Source: Anaerocolumna sp. (lineage in GTDB: Bacteria; Bacillota; Clostridia; Lachnospirales; Lachnospiraceae). Taken from it: a stretch of 62,731 bases of DNA. Made by a program: the position numbers and the translations under genes. The DNA lies in NCBI GenBank assembly GCA_029239975.1, contig JARBTX010000012.1:1-62731 (forward strand), in the 5' to 3' direction. The notes below the pieces were generated by a model. That model was given only the letters and a program-made list of their open reading frames with translations. It did no database searches and was not told the DNA's origin. Shown here in pieces: positions 53,091 to 62,731 of the stretch (positions within the stretch are counted from its first letter, which is position 1; every line of letters begins with the position of its first letter).

Positions 53091-54071
53091 ATGGACAAAG
53101 TTTTAATTCATTATTTTTCTGGAACCGGTAATACATATCATATGGTAAAAGTTATTGGAGAAAAACTTATTCAATCAGGATATGAAGTAGTGTATAAAAA
53201 TATGGAAAATAAAGTGCAAGTTCCAATTGATGAATATAACTTACATATTTTTGCATATCCAATCTATGCATTTGGTACACCTTCCATCGTTTTAAATTAT
53301 ATGAGAAAATTAAAAACGAATAAAAACAGTAATGCAGCAATTATCTGTACTTGTTATGAGTTTGAAGGTCAATCCTTACATCATACTACTCATTTATTAA
53401 AATTAAGAAATTTTAATGTGACATTTACAGATGTGGCGTTATATCCAGCTAATTGGACTGAAATAGTTAACCCATCAGATGAAGTAAAACAAAAAGAAAT
53501 GATTATAAATACGGACAATCAATTAGATGAATTTATTGATAAAATCATTAATACAAAAGTGACCAAAAAAAAGTGTAAGCCTATTCATTTACTATGGACA
53601 TGGTTTCTATTTTTATTATTTTATTTTTTAGGCAGAAGATTTCTTGGAAAACTATTCATTGCAGATAGTTCTTGTAATTCTTGTAAAATGTGTATACATA
53701 ATTGCCCAGTAAAAGCAATCAAACTAAATAAAGGAAAACCAAAATGGAATTGGAAATGCGAGAACTGTCAAAGATGTATTAATGTATGTCCTAAAAAATC
53801 AATACAAACATCTATAGTAAAGATATTATTATCTTTTCTGGCACTAATTTTAGTGTTTTTTGAATTAATATTATTAAATAAAATATTTGAAATTCAAACC
53901 TTTTATAATGTTATACTGTTCTTAATTTTAAATGTTTTCATGACTTTATTAACCGATATACTAATTAACTTTCTAGAGAGAGTACAGGTCGTACATAAAA
54001 TTCTAGAGTATAGTTATACCAAAAAATATAGAAGATACTTAATGGATGGATTTAAAGGAACAATTAGATAA
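53091..54071 (+). CDS. Flavodoxin-ferredoxin fusion membrane protein (EFR1-like)
   Basis: A 326-residue protein. An N-terminal flavodoxin domain (YFSGTGNTYHMV, about 8-19; FAYPIYAFGTPS, about 54-65) is followed by a hydrophobic segment (about 165-185). Two [4Fe-4S] motifs come next (CNSCKMCIHNCP and CENCQRCINVCP, about 198-240), then two C-terminal membrane helices (about 244-300). It should move electrons at the membrane, possibly to the hemerythrin or Hcp encoded upstream. The start ATG 53091 follows TAGGGGG. A terminator after the hemerythrin gene suggests its own transcript. Confidence 0.85.
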   Translation: MDKVLIHYFSGTGNTYHMVKVIGEKLIQSGYEVVYKNMENKVQVPIDEYNLHIFAYPIYAFGTPSIVLNYMRKLKTNKNSNAAIICTCYEFEGQSLHHTTHLLKLRNFNVTFTDVALYPANWTEIVNPSDEVKQKEMIINTDNQLDEFIDKIINTKVTKKKCKPIHLLWTWFLFLLFYFLGRRFLGKLFIADSSCNSCKMCIHNCPVKAIKLNKGKPKWNWKCENCQRCINVCPKKSIQTSIVKILLSFLALILVFFELILLNKIFEIQTFYNVILFLILNVFMTLLTDILINFLERVQVVHKILEYSYTKKYRRYLMDGFKGTIR

Positions 54072-54181
54072 TATAAATAAAAAATAAAAAACACTTGAAA
54101 ATTAAGAACAGTAAGACTAATATAGTAACTATATAAAATTTTATGAATTATTATAAATCCAAAGAAGGAAGGATGAGTACC

Positions 54182-55252
54182 ATGTTAGATATTAAAATCC
54201 AGAAAACAGTAACTCCTAAGGAGCTTCCGAAAGCAGATGACCCATTAAAATTTGGTACCATATTTACCGATCACATGTTTATTATGAACTATGAGACAGG
54301 AAAGGGTTGGCATGATGCAAGAATCGTACCATATCAGCCAATTAATTTAGACCCTTCTGCTATGGTTTTTCATTATGGACAGGAAATGTTTGAAGGCTTA
54401 AAAGCATATAAAGCAGAAGATGGAAGAGTATTATTATTCCGTCCTGTTAAAAACATTGAAAGAGCAAATAAGACAAATCGAAGAATTTGTATTCCTGAAA
54501 TTCCAGAGGAAGATTTCTTACAAGCGTTAAAAGAAATTGTTAAGATAGATGAAGCTTGGATTCCAACAAAACCTGGTACATCACTTTATATCAGACCATT
54601 TGTAATTGCTACAGACCCATTTTTAGGAGTTAGACCATCCGATACCTATATGTTCATGATTATTTTATCACCAGTAGGTGCATATTACCCTGAAGGTCTT
54701 AACCCAGTTAAAATCTGGATTGAAGATGAGTATGTAAGAGCAGTGAAAGGTGGTATTGGAGAAGCGAAAACAGGTGGTAATTATGTAGCTTCTTTAAGAT
54801 CCCAAGTTAAAGCTCATGATGAAGGTTATTCACAAGTACTATGGCTAGATGGTGTGGAACGTAAATATATTGAAGAAGTAGGTGCAATGAATATCTTCTT
54901 TAAGATAGATGGAAAAATTGTAACTCCAATGTTAAATGGAAGTATACTTCCAGGTGTTACGAGAGACTCTGTGATTAATTTAAGTAAAGCATGGGGGCTT
55001 CCAGTTGAAGAGAGAAGAATCTCCATTGATGAGATATCAGAAGCTCATAAAAATGGAACCCTAGAAGAAGTATTTGGTACCGGAACTGCTGCAGTTATTT
55101 CTCCGGTAGGCGAATTAAGATGGGAAAATCATATTATGAAAGTTAAAGACGGCGGTATTGGTGAATACAGTCAAAAATTCTATGATACCATTACAGGAAT
55201 CCAATTAGGAAATTTAAAAGATGAATTTGATTGGACCGTTGAAGTAAAATAG
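54182..55252 (+). CDS. ilvE: Branched-chain amino-acid aminotransferase
   Basis: A 356-residue class IV PLP aminotransferase with FTDHMFIMNYETGKGWHDARI (about 25), YGQEMFEGLKAY, the Lys region VERKYIEEVGAMNIFF (about 215-230) and GTGTAAVISPVG (about 300-311). It transfers amino groups to and from leucine, isoleucine and valine. I choose ATG 54182, nine bases after GAAGGAAGG, as closest to the family N-terminus; ATG 54173 and 54143 are alternatives. A strong terminator lies about 80 bases after it. Confidence 0.88.
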   Translation: MLDIKIQKTVTPKELPKADDPLKFGTIFTDHMFIMNYETGKGWHDARIVPYQPINLDPSAMVFHYGQEMFEGLKAYKAEDGRVLLFRPVKNIERANKTNRRICIPEIPEEDFLQALKEIVKIDEAWIPTKPGTSLYIRPFVIATDPFLGVRPSDTYMFMIILSPVGAYYPEGLNPVKIWIEDEYVRAVKGGIGEAKTGGNYVASLRSQVKAHDEGYSQVLWLDGVERKYIEEVGAMNIFFKIDGKIVTPMLNGSILPGVTRDSVINLSKAWGLPVEERRISIDEISEAHKNGTLEEVFGTGTAAVISPVGELRWENHIMKVKDGGIGEYSQKFYDTITGIQLGNLKDEFDWTVEVK

Positions 55253-55332
55253 ATTATTAATTATTTGATAAATGTTAAAGATGTGTATTAAGCATTAATA
55301 ATTATTTAAAAATCAACGAAAGAAAATAAGTT

Positions 55333-55385
55333 AAGGGTTGAGAATATAACGATAATATTTATTGTTATATTCTCGGCTCTTTTAA
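55333..55385 (+). terminator. Terminator after ilvE
   Basis: GAGAATATAAC (55340-55350) pairs exactly with GTTATATTCTC (55364-55374), with outer AAGGGTT/GGCTCTT pairs and a TTTTAATTTT tail. The following stretch to 55637 shows no gene. Confidence 0.85.
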
Positions 55386-55637
55386 TTTTAGACTCTATCA
55401 CAGTCATATTTACAAAAAGGACAAGGATGTAAATATTTTGAACTAAGTATGGAGTAGTTATGTAATATAACGTATTATCTATATGCAAATAGTTTACAAT
55501 TGGTAGCAATTGTGGATCAACGATAAATTAGAATTTATTAATATAAATATTTATAAGATAGGAGAAAAGAATATTCCAACTTGTATTGTTATCTAACTTC
55601 ACAATCGTTCCCAAAAGTGAACTAAATAATTAACAAA

Positions 55638-56007
55638 TATCATAATAGTCAATTGCAAAACAGCAAAGATATAAATATTATCAAGTACATGATAAATTAG
55701 TTAACTATATTGTTTCGCAATTGACTATCATGATTCAGGTGCCACAAGCTCTTCTGTAATTTAAAGTTAGTCAATTTGCACAAACACATACTTGCTAGGG
55801 CGTGATGTAAACAAGAAATTAGTGAGCAACTGTTATGAAGTCGTTGGTACTTAGAGCCTGTAGTTTAGGGTCTTATGTACCACTACGACTTCATCCAAGC
55901 GAGAGCGTGTTGCAAACTAGCTTCTTGTTTACATTACGCATCGATCAGCTAACCAAGGTGCAAATTGACGTATATTAGTTTTAAAGGGCTTTTGACACCC
56001 GAATCTT
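55638..56007. repeat. Composite nested inverted-repeat element B
   Basis: Hairpin 1: ATAGTCAATTGCAAAAC (55645-55661) with GTTTCGCAATTGACTAT (55712-55728). Outer arms of hairpin 2: GATTCAGGTGCC (55732-55743) with GACACCCGAATC (55996-56007). Nested inside hairpin 2 is a further long hairpin: GTCAATTTGCAC (55770-55781) with GTGCAAATTGAC (55958-55969), then 18-base arms 55800-55817 with 55922-55939 (17 of 18), then ATGAAGTCGT..GGTAC (55835-55850) with its complement (55877-55894). No reading frame is seen. It lies in the long gap before the NHEJ genes. Confidence 0.85.
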
Positions 56008-56035
56008 ATCATAATTTATCGTAAAAACCCTTTGT

Positions 56036-56965
56036 CTAATCTTCAACACAATCCAATGGATTTTTATCATCTCTTATCCCTTTAAATACAGGTTGTCTAA
56101 GCATTCCCTTTTCGTTTGGCATATACTGTACTACACAAACAAGGGTAGGTTCTAACCAAACAGCATCTTCATTACCACTTGGGGTAAGTCGAAATGGTGA
56201 ATGGTTCATTTTATTGCAGTTGTATTCATTTACAAAATCAGAACGGACACCCATAGTCACATGGCCTTTGTATAATAATTCATTTCCTCTATATTGACCT
56301 AAGATTAAACTTACAAATCCTTTTTCTTTTAATATATATCCACATACTACAAAATCTTTATCAGCAAGGAATTTAAATTTAATCCACTCCTTGGTACGTT
56401 TATCAAAATAGTACTTGCTATCTTTTATTTTAGCAATGACTCCTTCAAGATTTTGTTTTTTTGCTAAATTGAATAATTCAATTCCATGTTCAGGAATATA
56501 CCTTGATACTGCAAGTTTAACATCTTCATTTACGATTTCTTCTAATAACTTTTTTCGTTCTAGTAATGGTAAATCTGTGATTTGTTTGTTATTTAAATAT
56601 AAGATATCATATGCCACAAAGCTTGCTGGGTATTGTGTTGATGCAAGTTTTATTTTAAAATAGTCACTCATTAAGGACCTTCGTTGAATTTCGAAAAAGT
56701 CAGGAACGCCTTTTTTTATAACGATTAATTCACCATCTAGGATACATTTTCCTTTCACATTTGCGTTGATATTCGATAGTTCTGGAAATTTAGGCAGTAA
56801 CCTATCGTTACGTTTATTTCGTAAATCAGTACTGGTTTCATCAAGATATGCTACGCAACGGATTCCATCTAATTTTAGCTCATAGATATAATCAGGAGAA
56901 TTAAATGGTTCTAACATATCTTTAATCAACATTGGTTTCACACCTTTTTCTTCAAAGATATCCAT
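56036..56965 (-). CDS. ATP-dependent DNA ligase, standalone LigD-type ligase domain
   Basis: A 309-residue ATP-dependent ligase with adenylated Lys in YELKLDGIRC (about 31-35), LDGELIV (motif III region), VAYDIL, EGVIAKIKDSKYYF (motif IV) and EWIKFKF (motif V), plus an OB-fold end. It has no polymerase or nuclease domain, unlike full LigD of Bacillus or Pseudomonas. It starts at 56965 in the TAATG overlap with the Ku stop; ATG 56932 after AAAGGTG is an alternative. It should act with Ku in end joining. Confidence 0.88.
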   Translation of the reverse strand: MDIFEEKGVKPMLIKDMLEPFNSPDYIYELKLDGIRCVAYLDETSTDLRNKRNDRLLPKFPELSNINANVKGKCILDGELIVIKKGVPDFFEIQRRSLMSDYFKIKLASTQYPASFVAYDILYLNNKQITDLPLLERKKLLEEIVNEDVKLAVSRYIPEHGIELFNLAKKQNLEGVIAKIKDSKYYFDKRTKEWIKFKFLADKDFVVCGYILKEKGFVSLILGQYRGNELLYKGHVTMGVRSDFVNEYNCNKMNHSPFRLTPSGNEDAVWLEPTLVCVVQYMPNEKGMLRQPVFKGIRDDKNPLDCVED

Positions 56966-57750
56966 TATGCAGTACCAGTTAAGTTACCGAATTTTGATTG
57001 ATCTAAGCTCTTTTGTAATGCTTCCATTAAATCTATTACATTATTACCTTGATCTGTATCTGCAGTAACAATTTCTTTACCTTGAATTTTAGTCATAATT
57101 GCTTCTCTTAATCGAATTTGATATTCATCATTAAAATCCGCTGCATTAAATGGTTTGGTCATATTATCTATTAACATTTTTGCCATCTGTAGCTCATTTT
57201 CATCTAGCTTTTGCTTTGGAATCTGCTTAGGCGGAACGATTACTTCATCATGATAGAATAGAGTCTTTACAATCATAGAATCTTTCGTCGGGTATAAAAC
57301 GATAAGATTTTCTCTTGTACCAATTACCGTTTTCGCTATGGCAACTTTCTTTTCCGATAATAAGGATTGACGCAATAGTTCGAAAGCCTTTTCAGCACCA
57401 GCTTCTGGTATGCCATAATAATTTTTTTCATAATACAATTGATCCACTTCGGAGAGTTTTGCAAATTGTATAATATGAATCGTTTTATCTTTTTTTGTTT
57501 TAATCAATTCAAGCTCTTCATCCGTCATAATTACGTATTTATCTTTCTCGTATTCATATCCCTTTATGATATCAGATGAAGTGACTTCTTTGTTACAGTG
57601 GCTACAATACTTTTTATATCGAATTCGTGCTTTGCTTTCTTTCTCCAATTGATTAAAATGTATATCATTATCTGTTGTTGTACGATACATACCAATTGGT
57701 ATTAAAACTAAACCCATACTAATAGAACCTTTGTGTGCAACACTTGCCAC
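56965..57750 (-). CDS. ku: Ku-type DNA end-binding protein
   Basis: A 261-residue bacterial Ku homolog (start AHKGSISMGLVLIPI; YCSHCNKEV zinc-like pair, about 48-56; FYHDEVIVPP). It forms a homodimeric ring on double-strand ends and recruits the ligase encoded next in the operon (overlap TAATG). The start at 57750 follows GAGGTG on the minus strand. The pair is the only NHEJ set visible. Confidence 0.92.
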   Translation of the reverse strand: MASVAHKGSISMGLVLIPIGMYRTTTDNDIHFNQLEKESKARIRYKKYCSHCNKEVTSSDIIKGYEYEKDKYVIMTDEELELIKTKKDKTIHIIQFAKLSEVDQLYYEKNYYGIPEAGAEKAFELLRQSLLSEKKVAIAKTVIGTRENLIVLYPTKDSMIVKTLFYHDEVIVPPKQIPKQKLDENELQMAKMLIDNMTKPFNAADFNDEYQIRLREAIMTKIQGKEIVTADTDQGNNVIDLMEALQKSLDQSKFGNLTGTA

Positions 57751-57966
57751 GTTTTATCACCTCGCTTACTTTTTGGTTTAGTATGTATCAAAATGAAGGA
57801 AAATATAAAATGAGTGAGCGTAAGAATTTACTTTGCGTATAATATATTAATAAATCCATATATTGGTACATTAATTCTAAAATGAATAGAATAATTTTTC
57901 TTGTAAATATAGTGTAAGTTTAATATAATGATAAGAAATTTTTATTTTTAACACACTGTATTAAGC

Positions 57967-58005
57967 AAAGGGGCTGCTGCATACTATACATGCAGCAACC
58001 TCTTT
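57967..58005 (+). promoter_or_regulatory. Hairpin in the leader of the mgtC-like gene
   Basis: AAAGGGGCTGCTGCAT (57967-57982) pairs with ATGCAGCAACCTCTTT (57990-58005), with two G-T wobbles and a seven-base loop. It is followed by CGTTATAAAT and not by a clear T-run. It lies 65 bases before the start codon and could be an attenuator or a terminator. Nothing else is clear in 57751-57966. Confidence 0.6.
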
Positions 58006-58020
58006 CGTTATAAATAAATT

Positions 58021-58041
58021 GGCAGTTGCAAAACAATTGTC
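58021..58041. repeat. Short hairpin resembling a collapsed end of the repeat family
   Basis: GGCAGTTG (58021-58028) and CAATTGTC (58034-58041) pair around CAAAA. The left part reads like the GTCAATTGCAAAAC arm of the larger elements. Confidence 0.4.
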
Positions 58042-58069
58042 TTATCTTAATAAAAAAGGAGGATACATT

Positions 58070-58762
58070 ATGATAGAATTATTAATAGAAAGGTTACGAG
58101 AAGTAAATGGATTATCAATCATAGTACGTTTAAGTTTAGCTTTCTTTTTTGGCGGGCTAATAGGTTATGATAGGGGGAAAAAAAGAAGACCTGCAGGGTT
58201 TCGTACTCATATTTTAGTATGTATTGGTTCGGCATTGGTTATGATTACGAATCAATACATAATTGATGTTATGCATTACACTGCTGATCCAACTAGATTG
58301 GGAGCACAAGTTATTAGTGGAATTGGCTTTCTTGGAGCTGGTACCATATTAATAACTGGTAAACAGCAGGTTAAGGGTTTAACAACTGCAGCTGGATTAT
58401 GGGCTTCTGCATGTATGGGTCTTGCCATAGGAATCGGTTTTTATGAAGGAGCTATACTAGGATGTGCATTTATATTTGGAAGTATGACAATCTTGCATCG
58501 TTTTGATGCTTACGTAATGTCTAAAACGAGATTAATGGAATTATTTATAGAATTAGAATCAATAAAAGGTATTAGTCAAGTGTTAGAGTTGATCCGTAGA
58601 AATAATATGGAAATAGCGAATGTAGAAATTTCAAAAACAAGAAATGCAGAAGATACCGTTGGATTGTTTATTATTATTAAACAAAAGGAAAGAATGGATC
58701 ATGATAAGATTATAACCCTTATTAGTATGGTCAAAGAAGTAGTTATTGTGGAAGAAATATAA
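58070..58762 (+). CDS. MgtC/SapB-family membrane protein
   Basis: A 230-residue membrane protein with the MgtC core: five helices and the motif LIGYDRGKKRRPAGFRTHILVCIGSALVM (about 28-56) and GIGFLGAGTI (about 83-92). A C-terminal cytoplasmic ACT-like part (about 150-230) completes it. MgtC proteins respond to low magnesium and modulate ATP synthase or phosphate handling in other bacteria. I choose ATG 58070, seven bases after AAGGAGG, over TTG 58019. No magnesium transporter gene is adjacent. Confidence 0.88.
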   Translation: MIELLIERLREVNGLSIIVRLSLAFFFGGLIGYDRGKKRRPAGFRTHILVCIGSALVMITNQYIIDVMHYTADPTRLGAQVISGIGFLGAGTILITGKQQVKGLTTAAGLWASACMGLAIGIGFYEGAILGCAFIFGSMTILHRFDAYVMSKTRLMELFIELESIKGISQVLELIRRNNMEIANVEISKTRNAEDTVGLFIIIKQKERMDHDKIITLISMVKEVVIVEEI

Positions 58763-58859
58763 ATATAATATACAGGTTACGAGCAAAAATAATGCTAAAA
58801 GATATGATTACCATGAGTAATAACTTATAAGGAAAAAGACTTAGGTCGCTGGTTTATAT

Positions 58860-58906
58860 ATGACATAGATATAAAGTGTTTATAAAATATTTTATATCTA
58901 TGTCAT
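58860..58906. repeat. Perfect 16-base inverted repeat after the mgtC-like gene
   Basis: ATGACATAGATATAAA (58860-58875) and TTTATATCTATGTCAT (58891-58906) are exact reverse complements with a 15-base loop; outer GACTT/AAGTC pairs may extend it. It lies 97 bases after the stop and may be a terminator, but the tail is not T-rich. Confidence 0.7.
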
Positions 58907-58995
58907 TTAAGTCATGTCAATAGGTTGATTAGTAAAAATTACTATGTTAAAATGGGTATAGATACATAATTTTAGCGTTTTAACTAGTGTTATTA

Positions 58996-62330
<3,335 letters not shown>

Positions 62331-62332
<2 letters not shown>

Positions 62333-62504
62333 ATTGGATTAGGGTATTAAAAGCACTTTAACAAAGTGGACTTATTCAATTAGTTTATACGCATATTTGA
62401 CTAAGCATGTCCTGAACTACTTTTTGTTTTCATCACATTCGATAAGTTAAATATGTGGAATTTAATATGTGTTAATTAAAATGTGCTTTTGAATCCTTAA
62501 TCTA
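62331..62504. repeat. Inverted-repeat element D, partial family member
   Basis: AGATTGGATTAGGGTATTAAAAGCAC (62331-62355) pairs imperfectly with GTGCTTTTGAATCCTTAATCT (about 62482-62502). The TTAAAATGTGCTTTTGAATCCTTA right end resembles TTAAAATGGGCTTTTGACACACGAATCCTTA of element C, so it is probably a degenerate relative. Confidence 0.55.
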
Positions 62505-62526
62505 AATAGATAGACTGGAGAAAACT

Positions 62527-62731
62527 ATGGACAAACTTTTGCGATTATTTATTGCAGTTGATTTTGGAGTTGATGTAAAAAATAGATTATATCAAGTAAT
62601 ACAGGATTTTAAAAAGCATACAGAACGTGGAAGTTTTACTCATAAAGAAAATCTACATCTAACATTAGCATTTATTGGTGAAACAAAGGATTTAGAACGT
62701 GTAAAACAAGCCATGGATAATGCGGTGATGA
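62527..62731 (+). CDS. thpR: RNA 2',3'-cyclic phosphodiesterase (LigT/ThpR family), 3' end outside window
   Basis: The first 68 residues are visible before the window ends. The start ATG 62527 follows TGGAGAAAA. The sequence LRLFIAVDFGVDVKNRLYQ and the first catalytic motif HLTLAFIGE (His-x-Thr) identify the 2H phosphoesterase superfamily. The second His motif lies beyond the end. It opens 2',3'-cyclic phosphates in RNA or tRNA-derived ends. Confidence 0.82.
   Translation, partial: MDKLLRLFIAVDFGVDVKNRLYQVIQDFKKHTERGSFTHKENLHLTLAFIGETKDLERVKQAMDNAVM

Noticed and set aside
58860-58906. A definite terminator after the mgtC-like gene
   Set aside because: The stem is perfect but A/T-only in most places and is not followed by a T-run, so I list it only as an inverted repeat.

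Overview
The window is AT-rich, gene-dense chromosome from an anaerobic, low-GC Firmicute of the Clostridia. Signs of this are the strong AAGGAGG-type ribosome binding sites, TTGACA/TATAAT promoters, T-box and fluoride riboswitch control, an oxygen-sensitive class III ribonucleotide reductase, a hybrid cluster protein, many small Fe-S and flavodoxin proteins, and intracellular glycosidases. A plant-polysaccharide-degrading Lachnospiraceae relative (Lachnoclostridium phytofermentans-like) fits best, but that is recognition rather than proof. No tRNA, rRNA, transposase, phage gene or CRISPR array was found.

Layout. 1-4290: the 3' part of a Csp-like subtilase, then a fluoride riboswitch with its terminator driving a cation/proton-type antiporter and a membrane dCACHE-HAMP-PAS protein that has no output domain. 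4416-9731: a UbiD-UbiA-UbiX set followed by a complete NitT/TauT-type ABC importer, which may import and mature an aromatic (quinone-type) precursor. 10083-17146: a small membrane protein and the F-type ATP synthase operon atpB-E-E-F-H-A-G-D-C, with two atpE copies encoding identical proteins. 17405-23038: a GH3 glycosidase, an autoregulated PadR/polyferredoxin pair and a heparinase II/III-like protein. 23455-29546: an amino-acid permease, a glucose/GlcNAc-type PTS behind a RAT antiterminator-terminator, and an ABC-F protein behind a possible leader-peptide attenuator.

29713-41099: an SDR oxidoreductase, a P-loop protein, a BFD-like and flavodoxin pair, a TPR lipoprotein, HflX, KdpDE without kdpFABC, and NrdD with a fused thioredoxin-like domain preceded by two NrdR boxes. 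41155-48858: a duplicated beta-helix secreted protein, a 590-base gap with three long hairpins, thyA-folA, a Crp/Fnr regulator, and metG under a T-box with an AUG specifier. 49043-55252: a small anchored protein, a putative nitrosative-stress group (hcp, an unrecognised 203-residue protein, hemerythrin, a flavodoxin-ferredoxin membrane protein) and ilvE. 56036-62731: minimal NHEJ (Ku plus ligase), MgtC, a GH2 beta-galactosidase and the start of an RNA 2',3'-cyclic phosphodiesterase.

Two threads run across the window. First, a family of imperfect inverted-repeat elements sharing the arm GTTTCGCAATTG recurs between genes (8815-8962, 44026-44112, 55638-56007, 58996-59191, perhaps 58021-58041). 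Two copies share the same two-hairpin architecture, and one carries an extra nested hairpin of about 200 bases. Second, short tandem duplications sit right at the 3' ends of several genes (atpC, folA, metG and the 49043 gene). The best candidates for undescribed biology are the repeat family, the quinone-precursor import operon, the protein of unknown function beside hcp, and the fluoride-switched sensor without an output domain.
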